Numbered from the stretch's first letter, positions 6,122-14,877 are shown. The stretch is DNA of 43,517 nt from an uncultured Bacteroidota bacterium (GCA_903835005.1 CAILLK010000146.1:1-43517); one strand, 5' to 3'. The notes: generated by a model from the letters alone, not told the origin. Program-made: numbers and translations.

Positions 6122-8239
6122 TTACCATTCAAACAGATCTTTATCATACAATAAGGTCCAGTCCGACACCTCATCCAGCATAATTTGTTCTACCTCAGTT
6201 ATAATAGGGTAAGTATCAAGTATTCCCGAGCCTAAAATAGCTTCGTTATTCGTTGTCAGCAGTTCATTTATTTTTAATGATTTCTCCGTTAATATTGTAA
6301 ACATCTTCAAATATCGTTGTTTTAGTTTACGCGCTTCCGATTGAAACCTGATTGTGTTAAACGAGGCTACAAGTGCTGGTAAAAAGGCGGTAATGCCAAT
6401 TAAAAAAGGGGCTAAGTTTTTATGTAACCATTCTGTAATACTAAAGCATTCTTTGATTTCTTTATCTCTAAACAACAAGGAGAGAAACAATATAATCAAA
6501 TCAATAATTACAATGCCAATGGTCACTTCATTCAATATTTTCCCTGTATGGTCCAGAAAATTTTCAAGTATTTCCATTCTCTTTGAGGAACTGGTATGGA
6601 ACTTGATCTGTCCTGCAACCAGATCACTGTTCATCTGATTCAATGTTTCAAATGGGTATAAATAAGTTGTCTTGTTATCGGGTATTTTGTCATCTTCAAA
6701 AGAGGTATTCCCTTCTATTTTTCTATAAATTGTTTCAGAAGGTGCTCTTTGAAATTCTGCATTAAGATGCTTACCTAACGATGGTTTTATTCCTCTGGTT
6801 ATTCCGTTATTAAATAAATACTCAAATATGCGCAGTCTTTCAGCCAGGTAGCGGCACTGTATGGATCTTAAATTCCATTTTTTTTCATGTCCTATTTTTG
6901 TATTAATGTAAATCATACTTATTGAAAAAAGTTTCAATCCTGCCAATACCAGCAGAAGTATAGTTATAGCCACTAGCTCAAAAACGTTGAAATGAACCGC
7001 AAAATAGATTGATAGTAATGCTATAATTGCTAACCCTACTGCCACCACTGCTAGGAAATTATTCAATACATAGCCACCCCTGTATTGGTTTGCCAGTAAT
7101 CCATTGGCTCTGTCTATATTTTCGTGCAATATCCTTATTTTGCTTTTATCTTTGTCAACAGCCTCTTTTTCTGGTTTAGGTTTCCAGATTCTTTTTGATA
7201 ATACATTCCTTAGACTTGCTGATAAATTTCCTAAAAACGAAGTGTTGTGTTTTTTATAAGCATCTTTATTTTTATCCAGTATTTCCCTGTTTTCTGCATT
7301 TTCTTTCAAGGTTTTATTGATGGAATTCCAGAACTCAGATCGCATTTCCTCGCCCAAGCCATTATTGAAAAAGGTGTAATCCGGATCACCCAAGGTTATT
7401 TTTTCATAATCAAATATTTCTCCGGATGGGTAATCCGGTAATTGGTTAGTGATGATTTTTTTAAATATTGTTTCAATCGCTTTATCCTCGTTAATTTTTA
7501 TATCAATTCTGGGAATTGTTAGGTGTAATGATTCTGCGTATGTTGTATCTTCATCAAGTACATAGATTCTATTATCAGCCAATGAAACAAAAATTACAGG
7601 GATGTGGTATGCCCTTGCTTTATTAATGGTTTGCATTGTCCCTCCGGGGTTTACACCTTCAGCCGGATCGGTAAATGCCAGCAGTATGTCGCAGCGCCTC
7701 AGCATTAGCAGTGCTTGCGCCTCAAAAGCCCGGTCATCTGCTTCTTTCCTGTAACTATAATTCGGGCCACATATCTTTTCTGATACTTCTTTACTGTTCA
7801 CGCAAATAATCCGCTTACATTTTCCAATAAGCTCATTAAATTTTGTTAGCTTTTCATCCTCTAGCGGGTATTCCGGGTGATACTTAAAACAATCTTCACT
7901 GAATGGCAAAATTGCATCTACCCATGGCTTTAATTCCTCACCAATAGGATTACTATAATTATATTTAAATATCTTATCCGTAACCATCTGGTCTGCTCCC
8001 TCAGCCAGCCCATTAAGAAATTGCACTTTCAGTTCCGACCCCGGAGCAATTTTATTGTAAATGTCTTTTTCATCATCGGTGGGTTTATCATTAGCTGTTT
8101 TGTTGAGTAACTTATTGTGCATTTCATTCAAAATGCCCAATATTTTTTCTACTCTTCCATCATTTTCCAAAGAAGCTAATCCTTTATGACATCTTTTGCC
8201 GGCAATGGCAATTCTTATGGTATAGTTGAGATTAGACAT
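6122..8239 (-). CDS. SLOG-domain protein fused to four membrane helices (SLATT-like), likely nucleotide-sensing effector
   Basis: 705 residues from the ATG at 8237-8239; the frame extends to a TTG at 8272, but the residues added there look unlike protein start. The N-terminal ~250 residues form a Rossmann-like SLOG/LOG domain: RIAIAGKRCHKG at the start, GLAEGADQMV as the G-x-x-x-G-A-D motif, and FTDPAEGVNPGGTMQTINKA with the PGGT loop that binds nucleotide ligands in this superfamily. The middle is charged. Two membrane helices follow (NNFLAVVAVGLAIIALLSIY and VFELVAITILLLVLAGLKLF), then a cytosolic stretch with IQCRYLAERLRIFEYLF, and two more helices (EVTIGIVIIDLIILFLSLLF and LAPFLIGITAFLPALVASF). 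This order fits the SLOG-plus-SLATT proteins predicted as nucleotide-activated membrane effectors in anti-phage conflict systems. It stands alone with no cyclase nearby. Function is inferred. Confidence 0.75.
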   Translation of the reverse strand: MSNLNYTIRIAIAGKRCHKGLASLENDGRVEKILGILNEMHNKLLNKTANDKPTDDEKDIYNKIAPGSELKVQFLNGLAEGADQMVTDKIFKYNYSNPIGEELKPWVDAILPFSEDCFKYHPEYPLEDEKLTKFNELIGKCKRIICVNSKEVSEKICGPNYSYRKEADDRAFEAQALLMLRRCDILLAFTDPAEGVNPGGTMQTINKARAYHIPVIFVSLADNRIYVLDEDTTYAESLHLTIPRIDIKINEDKAIETIFKKIITNQLPDYPSGEIFDYEKITLGDPDYTFFNNGLGEEMRSEFWNSINKTLKENAENREILDKNKDAYKKHNTSFLGNLSASLRNVLSKRIWKPKPEKEAVDKDKSKIRILHENIDRANGLLANQYRGGYVLNNFLAVVAVGLAIIALLSIYFAVHFNVFELVAITILLLVLAGLKLFSISMIYINTKIGHEKKWNLRSIQCRYLAERLRIFEYLFNNGITRGIKPSLGKHLNAEFQRAPSETIYRKIEGNTSFEDDKIPDNKTTYLYPFETLNQMNSDLVAGQIKFHTSSSKRMEILENFLDHTGKILNEVTIGIVIIDLIILFLSLLFRDKEIKECFSITEWLHKNLAPFLIGITAFLPALVASFNTIRFQSEARKLKQRYLKMFTILTEKSLKINELLTTNNEAILGSGILDTYPIITEVEQIMLDEVSDWTLLYDKDLFEW

Positions 8240-8822
8240 AATTGTTGAGTTTTGTTTGAATAAGACTTTCAAACCTATAAAAAAATTTCAAACCTTACTA
8301 ATGAAAAGTATATATTTTCAAAATAAAATCAGTCAATTCTTGTAATAGTTTTCACCTCAAGCCCAAGTGTTCCAGCGGTTCATTCGTCTGAATAACCCCT
8401 GCCGGCCTGCAACCGGAATTCAAAGTTCAATAGCCCAATCCCCTGCAACTTAAATCCCTTATAGTGCTGCACCTGAAATTTATTTCAATGTAGAGATTGC
8501 ATTGCAACGTCTCAGGATACGATGGCAGAGTATAATTCGTCTAACTCCTGACACAAAAATGCTTCTAATAATCCATTCTAAAATATCCAATTTAACCAAC
8601 AAATTCGCGACTATTTAATTTTTTATCCACAATTTTAGAAAAATAAACCAATAAAATTGGATAATAAAATAAAACAACCTATTTTTGCCTCAAAATATGG
8701 ATTTATACTTTAGACTTTCTACTAAATACTTTAGACTTTCTACTAAATACTTTAGACTTTCTACTAAATACTTTTGACTACCTACTTAATACTTTCTACT
8801 AACTACTTTAGACTAAAAAAAA
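8240..8822. other. Intergenic region with a degenerate palindrome and a tandem repeat
   Basis: 583 bases between divergent genes. At 8490-8513 lies a GTAGAGATTGCATTGCAACG-type palindrome followed by TCTCA, a worn version of the GTAGAGACGCAATGCATTGC repeat common in Bacteroidetes. The stretch 8580-8700 is very AT-rich. The 3' part holds the 21-bp tandem repeat described separately. No protein-like frame was found. Confidence 0.5.
8707..8790 (+). repeat. 21-bp tandem repeat, three exact copies and one degenerate copy
   Basis: The unit begins ACTTTAGACTTTC and ends TACTAAAT. Copies at 8707-8727, 8728-8748 and 8749-8769 are identical; the fourth, 8770-8790, has about four changes. A further ACTTTAGACT at 8805-8814 stands 8 bases before the next ATG. 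The same decamer stands directly before parE, its truncated copy, and paaZ. Confidence 0.9.
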
Positions 8823-9671
8823 ATGAAAACAGAACAAATGCAAGATGCCCTGCATCTCTACCTCCAGACAAATCTCACAAAAACGGAGATTGCCCATTAC
8901 CTCAACATCAGCCGCCGCAGCGTTAATTCCTGGGCCAGGGATATGGAGTGGGAACGTATCAAAAATTGTGCGGGCCATATCCCAATGATCATGGCCGGGA
9001 ATAATTACCTGGTTATGGCAAAGCTCCAGAACGAGATATTATCTGATCAGTGCGCTGATCAACCACTCGACCTCCGTAAGATCAATACCCTCTGCAAGGT
9101 CGCCAATACCACCCGCAAGCTAACTACCCGCAATACCCTCAACGATAATATTGAGCTGCGCGAACTCTTCCTCAGCCATGTAAATGCTCAAAACCCTGAA
9201 TTGGCGCTCACCATCCAGCCCTATATCGATAGCTACCTTATAAGTCAGGTAAAGGCCGGTTCCAGAGAATTTAAAGACCTCAAAACGGCATGGGAAGCCA
9301 TCCAGCCGGTAACTCAATCCAATGTTGCCCCTTCAACTGATACGCCCGAACCCAAACCCCTCACCCGCCGGCAACTCATAGAGCTCGAAGAGGCCCGCCT
9401 CGATCAGGAAGATCTCGAATATTGGGCCCAAAACCCGACATCCAAAGATGATCCCGAATACTATCCCGAATGGACAAATGCCAATGAACCTAAAACCAGC
9501 TCAACCAACTCAGATTTGCTGAACCCCGACAGTAATCCCAGCACAGCCAATAAGAAAGTAGCCTGGGCCAATCCCGATCAGGAAATGAAAGCCAGAATGG
9601 AACAGCTCAAAAATCAGGGCCTCAGCCGCGCCCAGCGCCGCAAAATAATCCGTACCAAAGTGGCCGCATAA
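8823..9671 (+). CDS. Helix-turn-helix protein of unknown role (terminase-small-subunit-like HTH)
   Basis: 282 residues. Residues ~18-40 form a helix-turn-helix, LTKTEIAHYLNISRRSVNSW, followed by WERIK, like the HTH of phage terminase gpP-type and other recombinase-like proteins. The middle is helical and holds CKVANTTRKLTTRNTLND. The C-terminal half is Pro/Asn/Glu-rich and looks disordered, ending in a basic SRAQRRKIIRTKVAA. No nuclease or ATPase motif is seen, and there are no other phage genes nearby, so a domesticated HTH regulator is as likely as a phage relic. The start follows a run of A just after the ACTTTAGACT motif. I do not recognise a precise function. Confidence 0.7.
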   Translation: MKTEQMQDALHLYLQTNLTKTEIAHYLNISRRSVNSWARDMEWERIKNCAGHIPMIMAGNNYLVMAKLQNEILSDQCADQPLDLRKINTLCKVANTTRKLTTRNTLNDNIELRELFLSHVNAQNPELALTIQPYIDSYLISQVKAGSREFKDLKTAWEAIQPVTQSNVAPSTDTPEPKPLTRRQLIELEEARLDQEDLEYWAQNPTSKDDPEYYPEWTNANEPKTSSTNSDLLNPDSNPSTANKKVAWANPDQEMKARMEQLKNQGLSRAQRRKIIRTKVAA

Positions 9672-9747
9672 AATTACCTTCATCCTCATTATATTCACGT
9701 GAGTTAGATGCCTTAATACGACCTATGAAGCTTATTATTTTTGATTA

Positions 9748-9942
9748 GGTGAAAATCCTGAAGGGATTTAATGTCTATAGTAACCATTCTGGGAATCTTG
9801 TCGATGCTGATCGCGTGCCGCCATAGCTTCAGAGGAGGAGCAAGGCATCGCATGTATTCATGGCAAAATGGGTAATTGGTACAATCAATTGATAATCTAA
9901 GTAATAAACTCCGAACTGGCATTAAATTATAGATCAATAGTC
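9748..9942. repeat. Dispersed-repeat-like intergenic element
   Basis: The 444-base gap between the HTH gene and the next start contains AATCCTGAAGGGATTTAATG followed by TCTATAGTAACC, then CGATGC...GCATCG and GCCGCCATAG...CATGGC partial inverted pairs. The CCTGAAGGGATTTAAT opening with a following TATAGTAA is reminiscent of recurrent non-coding repeats in Bacteroidetes. The open frames across it carry no protein-like sequence. The boundaries are approximate, and its repeat status needs a genome comparison. Confidence 0.4.
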
Positions 9943-10092
9943 GCCTCCACGAGAATCCGCAATTTATAACATGTTGATTTTTAATTATAAAGTGTGCAAT
10001 TTTTTAAAATAGCCATCAGAAAAAATCGGCAGCCAATACTAAAAATGCAGAAAATTCTATAGTACTCAATAATTTCGCATGTAAAAAGTTAT

Positions 10093-10100
10093 TACTTTTG
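10093..10100 (+). promoter_or_regulatory. -7 box that decides the start of the PH-like gene
   Basis: TACTTTTG matches TAnnTTTG. Its last three bases form the TTG that would be the first start codon of the frame, so that TTG cannot be translated; the ATG at 10116 lies about 10 bases after the expected transcription start. Confidence 0.55.
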
Positions 10101-10115
10101 AAAAACACACTTCCA

Positions 10116-10550
10116 ATGAAAGAGTATAAATGCTCCGTAGGTATTATTATGATTTTGCCGCTGATATTCCTGATAGGGTTCGGACTGTTTGAATTTCCTA
10201 AAAACCAGCTTTATGGTTTTGGGTCAATAGTTTTTGCCTTATTAATCTTTTATGGTCGTCCCACCAGTATTGCGGTGGATGATAATTGTATCACTGTTAA
10301 TCAGAAATTATTTCAAAGAACCATAAATTTCTCAGAAATCAAATCTGTCAGAAGGGCAGATCTTATGGATTACTTTTTCACCGCAAAAATTCAGATGAAC
10401 AGATTGTGCACACAGTTCGATAGTATAGTGATGATAAAATTGCTAACGAACTACGGTAGTTGCATATTCATTTCTCCCGATGACCGCGATGCCTTTTTAG
10501 CCGATATTGCACAGCGCTATCCCGGGATGGTAACCGGCAATGAAGGATAG
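10116..10550 (+). CDS. Small membrane protein with a C-terminal PH-like domain
   Basis: 144 residues. Two close hydrophobic segments (VGIIMILPLIFLIGFGLF and LYGFGSIVFALLIFYG) are followed by a soluble domain of alternating strands, SIAVDDNCITVNQKLFQRTI, and FSEIKSVRRADL, resembling bacterial PH domains (bPH/YdbT type) anchored by a helical hairpin. No enzyme motif is seen. The ATG was chosen over an earlier TTG because the TTG lies in the -7 box. It stands alone; the role is unknown. Confidence 0.6.
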   Translation: MKEYKCSVGIIMILPLIFLIGFGLFEFPKNQLYGFGSIVFALLIFYGRPTSIAVDDNCITVNQKLFQRTINFSEIKSVRRADLMDYFFTAKIQMNRLCTQFDSIVMIKLLTNYGSCIFISPDDRDAFLADIAQRYPGMVTGNEG

Positions 10551-10736
10551 AGTATTTTTATTACACTGTATATATCTAATATTCAATGCTTTATTCTGGT
10601 AAATTAGTGCATTTAGGAAACGTCTGGCTTTGCGGCCTTGATTTATTATACTAATCTCACAATCAGTAAATTACACCTCGCGTCTCAGCGCCTTTGCGGG
10701 AAACTTATTAATGCATATCTATCATTTGTACAGTAT

Positions 10737-10884
10737 AAAATGTGGATTGTGCTAAAATACCTTCACAACCTGCTACCAAAACACTGTATTTTTACTCATT
10801 ACTATCTACATAAGACTTTAGACTAAAAAAATGTCCGACCTACTCAATTTATACAACGAAGACAGTATCAAATCACTCGACTGG
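10737..10884 (+). repeat. Direct repeat copy 1: parE upstream region plus first 18 codons
   Basis: 148 bases colinear with 11567-11714, with 6 mismatches and no gaps (about 96% identity). It includes 94 bases of upstream region, the ACTTTAGACT motif, the ATG and 18 codons. The two coding differences (GAC/GAT, TCA/TCG) are synonymous. It ends exactly where the TA cassette begins. Confidence 0.97.
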
Positions 10885-10905
10885 AATTTTTTCATCGTTC
10901 CTTAG
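10831..10905 (+). pseudogene. Truncated 5' copy of parE
   Basis: The frame reads [18 protein letters not shown] like parE, then leaves the homology and ends NFFIVP and TAG at 10903-10905, giving 24 residues. It overlaps the end of the MazF gene on the other strand by 4 bases. It is either a dead remnant or a short decoy reading frame under a copy of the parE upstream region. Confidence 0.9.
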
Positions 10906-11243
10906 CCAATAGTAAATATCTTTTTAAGGGCAATTTTAATTGCAGTCATTACAAAATTATCAACAAGCCCTATCCTCTTTATAAACCGTTCATTAGACAG
11001 TGAGCGAACTTGAAAACAATCTATAGCAGATAATTTACTCAAGCCGTTTGCGGGCTGAGGTTCAACTTTTATCATCCAGGGGGCTAATTGGTAACGGTCT
11101 TTCCAATCAGTAACCGGAACAATTATTTTAAGTGGTAATATTCCTAATGAATCATCATTTACTATTATTGCAGGTCGTGTTTTCTGCATTTCAGCTCCTT
11201 TCGATGGATCTAAATCAATGAACCAGATTTCACCTTGCTTCAT
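10902..11243 (-). CDS. MazF/PemK-family endoribonuclease toxin
   Basis: 113 residues from the ATG at 11243 (an alternative ATG at 11255 adds four residues). The N-terminus KQGEIWFIDLDPSKGAEMQK followed by TRPAIIVNDD is the MazF/PemK signature, with a strand-rich body and the conserved VPVTDW block; KLSAIDCFQVRSLSNERF is the C-terminal conserved motif. Family members cut mRNA at short motifs. It follows the antitoxin gene with a 14-base overlap, in the usual order antitoxin then toxin. Its stop lies 17 bases inside the border of the inserted cassette. Confidence 0.93.
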   Translation of the reverse strand: MKQGEIWFIDLDPSKGAEMQKTRPAIIVNDDSLGILPLKIIVPVTDWKDRYQLAPWMIKVEPQPANGLSKLSAIDCFQVRSLSNERFIKRIGLVDNFVMTAIKIALKKIFTIG

Positions 11244-11460
11244 AAAAATCTTCAAAATCTAACTGAGTAAATATTGTTAATTCCTTATCATTCATGTATT
11301 CATCATATAATTCAATTGCAGCTAATTTCATTTGCTGAGATACATCTTCATCAACATGTTCAATATTCGGATAAGACGACTTTATGAGCATCCATTTATC
11401 CATAGGTATAAAAACACCGGTATTATTTCCGTTACTATCCTGAATTACCTGTAACCGCAT
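11230..11460 (-). CDS. Antitoxin partner of the MazF-like toxin
   Basis: 76 residues beginning RLQVIQDSNGNNTGVFIPMD, a short strand-rich N-terminus of the kind that binds DNA in AbrB/PHD-like antitoxins, followed by a charged helix (DEDVSQQMKLAAIELYDEYM) and a Phe/Asp-rich C-terminal tail (TQLDFEDFYEAR) that would wrap around the toxin. No exact family name can be given. It overlaps the toxin gene and is driven by a -7 box at 11515-11522, so the pair should autoregulate. Confidence 0.8.
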   Translation of the reverse strand: MRLQVIQDSNGNNTGVFIPMDKWMLIKSSYPNIEHVDEDVSQQMKLAAIELYDEYMNDKELTIFTQLDFEDFYEAR

Positions 11461-11514
11461 AACTGAGAATTTATCAAGGCATTTATTGAAATTAAAAATT
11501 ACAACTTCTATTTA

Positions 11515-11522
11515 CAAAGATA
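11515..11522 (-). promoter_or_regulatory. Promoter -7 box of the TA cassette
   Basis: On the minus strand TATCTTTG fits TAnnTTTG, with a TTTA about 18 bases upstream. The antitoxin ATG is 54 bases downstream. The box lies inside the inserted segment, so the cassette carries its own promoter. Confidence 0.6.
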
Positions 11523-11566
11523 CATAGAAAACCTTTTTATTAAATCCGGAATCTTTCGAAAATTAC

Positions 11567-11714
11567 AAAATGTGGATTGTGCTAAAATACCTCCACAACC
11601 TGCTACCAAAACACCGTATTTTTACTCATTACTATCTACTAAAGACTTTAGACTAAAAAAATGTCCGATCTACTCAATTTATACAACGAAGACAGTATCA
11701 AATCGCTCGACTGG
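11567..11714 (+). repeat. Direct repeat copy 2: upstream region and first 18 codons of intact parE
   Basis: Partner of 10737-10884, offset by 830 bases. The 682 bases between the two copies (10885-11566) are the TA cassette. This copy leads into the complete parE gene. Confidence 0.97.
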
Positions 11715-13556
11715 CGCGAGCACATCCGCCTGCGTCCGGGCATGTATATTGGCAAGCTGGGCGATGGCAGCAGCGTAGACGATGGCATCTATGTGCTGGT
11801 AAAAGAGACCATGGATAATTGCATCGACGAGTTTGCTATGGGTGCCGGCAAGCGCGTAGAGCTGACCATTGCCGATGGCGCCGTAACCGTGCGCGACTTT
11901 GGCCGGGGCATACCCCTGGGTAAGGTGGTTGATGTCGTGAGCAAAATTAATACCGGTGCCAAGTACGACAGCAAAGCCTTCCAGAAGTCGGTGGGCCTGA
12001 ATGGCGTGGGTACCAAGGCCGTTAATGCCCTCAGTAAATACTTCAAGGTTACCTCCTTTCGCGATGGCAGGATGAAATGCGCCGAATTCGAAAGGGGCAT
12101 TTTGCTCAAAGAACATAAAGAAACCGATACCACCATGGCCAACGGCACTCTTGTAGAGTTCAAGCCCGATGAAACCGTTTTCCGCAATTACCACTTCCTG
12201 CACGAGTACCTCGAAAACCAGGTATGGAACTATTGCTTCCTCAATGCAGGCCTGCTTATACACTTCAATAACCGCAACTATGTTTCTAAAAACGGCCTGC
12301 TCGATCTGCTGAGCCGTAAGAACAACCCTGAAAACCTGCGCTACCCTATTGTGCACCTCAAGGGCACAGATATAGAAGTTGCATTTACCCATACCGGCGA
12401 TTATGGCGAGGATATTTACTCGTTTGTTAATGGCCAGCACACTACCCAGGGTGGTACCCACCAGGGAGCCTTCCGCGAGATGTTTGTAAAAACCATCCGC
12501 GAATTTTACAAGAAAGACTACGATGCATCCGATGTGCGGCAGAGTATCTGCGCCGCTATCTCTGTTAGGGTGCAGGAGCCGGTTTTCGAGTCGCAGACCA
12601 AGACCAAATTAGGCTCGCAGACTGTATACGAAAACGGTCCCAGCATGAAGGCGTTTATCGGCGATTTCCTCAATAAGGAGCTGGACAACTTCCTGCACAA
12701 AAACCCCACGGTAGCCGATGCGCTGAAGAAACGCATAGAGCAGAGCGAGCGCGAGCGCAAAGAGCTTTCGGGCATCCGCAAACTGGCCAATGAGCGCGCC
12801 AAAAAAGCCAACCTCCACAACAAAAAACTCCGCGACTGCCGTATTCACCTAAACGACGAACCACCGGTAAAAGGCCGCGACGAATACAACCAGAAACAAC
12901 TCGAATCAACCATCTTCATCACCGAGGGCGACTCGGCAAGCGGTAGCATCACCAAGAGCCGGCAGGTAGAGACCCAGGCGGTATTCAGCCTGCGGGGTAA
13001 GCCGCTCAACTGCTACAGCCTCACCAAGAAGGTAGTGTATGAAAATGAAGAATTCAACCTGCTGCAGCATGCACTGAATATAGAAGAAGGCATGGAAGGC
13101 CTGCGCTACAACAATATAGTAATAGCCACCGATGCCGATGTAGACGGCATGCACATCCGCCTCCTCATCATGACCTTCTTCCTCCAGTTCTTCCCCGATC
13201 TGGTGCGTGGCAACCATATATACATATTGCAGACGCCCCTCTTCCGTGTGCGCAATAAAACTAAGACTATTTATTGCTACAGCGATGAAGAGCGCCAGCG
13301 CGCCATTCACGAGATAGGCGCCAAAGCCGAGATAACCCGATTCAAAGGCCTCGGAGAAATCAGCCCCGAAGAGTTTGCCCAGTTCATCGGCGACGATATC
13401 CGCAAAGACCCAGTCCTCATAAGCCAGGATGCCCAGGTACAAAAGCTCCTCGAATACTACATGGGCAAAAACACCATGGATCGACAGGTGTTTATTATCA
13501 ATAATCTAAGGGTGGAGAAAGACTTGGCTGAGGAATTGGGGGTTGAGGTGGGGTGA
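11661..13556 (+). CDS. parE: DNA topoisomerase IV subunit B (type IIA topoisomerase ATPase subunit)
   Basis: 631 residues. GHKL ATPase motifs are present: [13 protein letters not shown] near residue 25, the catalytic helix with [20 protein letters not shown] and [14 protein letters not shown]. The transducer domain includes the QTKTKLGS lysine loop. The TOPRIM domain has EGDSASGS and DADVDGMHI, and the end holds [13 protein letters not shown]. This subunit binds ATP and, with ParC, decatenates chromosomes; GyrB is a close alternative, but the short start and the Bacteroidetes sequence style favour ParE. parC normally follows in this phylum; here a GIY-YIG gene follows. The start is fixed by the ATG after ACTTTAGACT and seven A. 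Confidence 0.9.
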   Translation: MSDLLNLYNEDSIKSLDWREHIRLRPGMYIGKLGDGSSVDDGIYVLVKETMDNCIDEFAMGAGKRVELTIADGAVTVRDFGRGIPLGKVVDVVSKINTGAKYDSKAFQKSVGLNGVGTKAVNALSKYFKVTSFRDGRMKCAEFERGILLKEHKETDTTMANGTLVEFKPDETVFRNYHFLHEYLENQVWNYCFLNAGLLIHFNNRNYVSKNGLLDLLSRKNNPENLRYPIVHLKGTDIEVAFTHTGDYGEDIYSFVNGQHTTQGGTHQGAFREMFVKTIREFYKKDYDASDVRQSICAAISVRVQEPVFESQTKTKLGSQTVYENGPSMKAFIGDFLNKELDNFLHKNPTVADALKKRIEQSERERKELSGIRKLANERAKKANLHNKKLRDCRIHLNDEPPVKGRDEYNQKQLESTIFITEGDSASGSITKSRQVETQAVFSLRGKPLNCYSLTKKVVYENEEFNLLQHALNIEEGMEGLRYNNIVIATDADVDGMHIRLLIMTFFLQFFPDLVRGNHIYILQTPLFRVRNKTKTIYCYSDEERQRAIHEIGAKAEITRFKGLGEISPEEFAQFIGDDIRKDPVLISQDAQVQKLLEYYMGKNTMDRQVFIINNLRVEKDLAEELGVEVG

Positions 13557-13606
13557 TAGTTTAACGAATATTTTAATATTTATAAATTATTGAAAATTCA
13601 GACAAA

Positions 13607-14470
13607 ATGAAATTTGGAAAGACTATAAAAATATTTCTAATAGACGGCGATCCTAATGGACGAATGTCATGTGAACTATCAAATTGGACAGGGAAAGCCT
13701 ATAAAATTCCCAGGATAAAAATTAAAGAATGTATCGACAGATCTGATCTCTCAAATACTGGTGTTTATTTACTCCTCGGTAAAGATGAGGAGGGCAAAGA
13801 TCAGGTGTATATAGGTGAGGCAGAGAGTACACTAAAACGATTAACTCAACATTTAACTCAGAAAGATTTTTGGAATGAAACAATTGTATTTATTAGTAAA
13901 GATGAAAATCTGAACAAGGCGCACATAAAATATTTAGAAAACCGGCTTTATGAACTGGCTAAATCAACAAATAGGTATAATGTAGAAAATACTGTTATTC
14001 CTACACAGTCTTCAATATCCGAATCAGATAAAGCCGAAATGGAAGAGTTTCTGGAAAACATTAAACTATTAGTAAATACCTTAGGCCATAAACTATTTGA
14101 AGAAAAGCGAGAGTTTAAAACTAAATATAAGCCTCAACAGGATATTTTTATTATTGTTGCACCAAGAGGATGTAATGCTCAAGGAGAACCTACTTCTGAA
14201 GGTTTTGTGGTATTTAAAGGTTCAAAAATTGCAACTTCAGCAGTCGCTTCTTTTCCTCAATCGATGTTGAAACTTAGACAGGAACTTATTGATAAAGGAA
14301 TAGTTGTGCAAAGAAATGAAGAATATGAACTAACAGATGATTATATTTTCGGTAGTCCATCAACAGCAGCAGCTATCGTAATGGGAAGAAATGCTAATGG
14401 CCTAATTGAATGGAAATTGCCAAATGGACAAACATTGAAAGGATATGAATCTGAAACAATTCCGTCCTGA
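13607..14470 (+). CDS. GIY-YIG nuclease-fold protein with DUF4357
   Basis: 287 residues. Residues ~50-125 hold a GIY-YIG-like domain (TGVYLLLG, then QVYIGEAESTLKRLTQH, then the Glu of KYLENRLYELAKS), where the second triad YIG is exact and the first is GVY. The C-terminal ~90 residues match DUF4357: GFVVFKGSKIATSAVASFPQ, LRQELIDKGIV and DDYIFGSPSTAAAIVMGRNA. Such proteins are widespread orphans near mobile or restriction genes; their substrate is unknown. Base composition is lower in GC than parE just upstream, hinting at acquisition. It begins 50 bases after parE. Confidence 0.85.
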   Translation: MKFGKTIKIFLIDGDPNGRMSCELSNWTGKAYKIPRIKIKECIDRSDLSNTGVYLLLGKDEEGKDQVYIGEAESTLKRLTQHLTQKDFWNETIVFISKDENLNKAHIKYLENRLYELAKSTNRYNVENTVIPTQSSISESDKAEMEEFLENIKLLVNTLGHKLFEEKREFKTKYKPQQDIFIIVAPRGCNAQGEPTSEGFVVFKGSKIATSAVASFPQSMLKLRQELIDKGIVVQRNEEYELTDDYIFGSPSTAAAIVMGRNANGLIEWKLPNGQTLKGYESETIPS

Positions 14471-14502
14471 TTGATTACTTATATTCTGTTCCGACCTAGT
14501 CT

Positions 14503-14877
14503 CTCAAGGTATAGCCAGAGCGTTGGCAATGATTCTGCGGCAATCAGTCCCGCCTTGGCGGATCAGGGCTCTGAAGCTCAAATATAGCCACTGATTTTTG
14601 AATTTATCCAGACATAATAAATCCAATAAAAAAATCCTAACTTTGATTAGCTAAAAAAAATAACTATGAATATTGCAGCAGAAAAAGAAGAACTCATCCA
14701 CCGGCTCAATGAAGTAGAAGATATATCTGTGCTGGATGCAGTTAAAGACCTGTTGAACTTCGTACAAACAACTCATGATTTACAGCTTGAAAAAGAACTG
14801 AAAATTGGCATCAATCAATCAGATAAACACGAAGTCCGGCCGCATCAGGTAGTATGGGCAGAAAACAGAAACCGCAT
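14503..14877 (+). repeat. Duplicated segment copy 1 (leader plus antitoxin-like gene)
   Basis: Similar to 17894-18264 over the non-coding leader and the small gene. The leader shares the blocks CTCTGCGGCAA/TTCTGCGGCAA, CCCGCCTTGGC(G/T)GATCAG, GCTnTGAAGCT, CAGACATAATA and AATCCTAACTTTGATTAG. A third, weaker leader copy lies at about 15594-15690. CCGCC-TT-GGCGG is a perfect small palindrome here. Confidence 0.8.
14638..14645 (+). promoter_or_regulatory. -7 box of antitoxin-like gene copy 1
   Basis: TAACTTTG fits TAnnTTTG, 20 bases before the ATG. It is conserved in the second copy (18028-18035), while the third leader has TAACTTTA. Confidence 0.55.

Noticed and set aside
8240..8272. TTG start 11 codons upstream for the SLOG protein
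   Set aside because: The added residues do not resemble a protein N-terminus, and the family motif begins shortly after the ATG at 8239.
8707..8790. CRISPR-like short tandem repeat
   Set aside because: The 21-bp units are directly adjacent with no spacers, and no cas genes are nearby.
10885..11566. Terminal inverted repeats of the TA cassette
   Set aside because: The two ends share only AATTTT...TTCC (about 11 of 17 positions), too weak to claim transposon ends.
11679..13442. Long minus-strand frames opposite parE
   Set aside because: They are antisense to a well-conserved gene and show no protein-like features.
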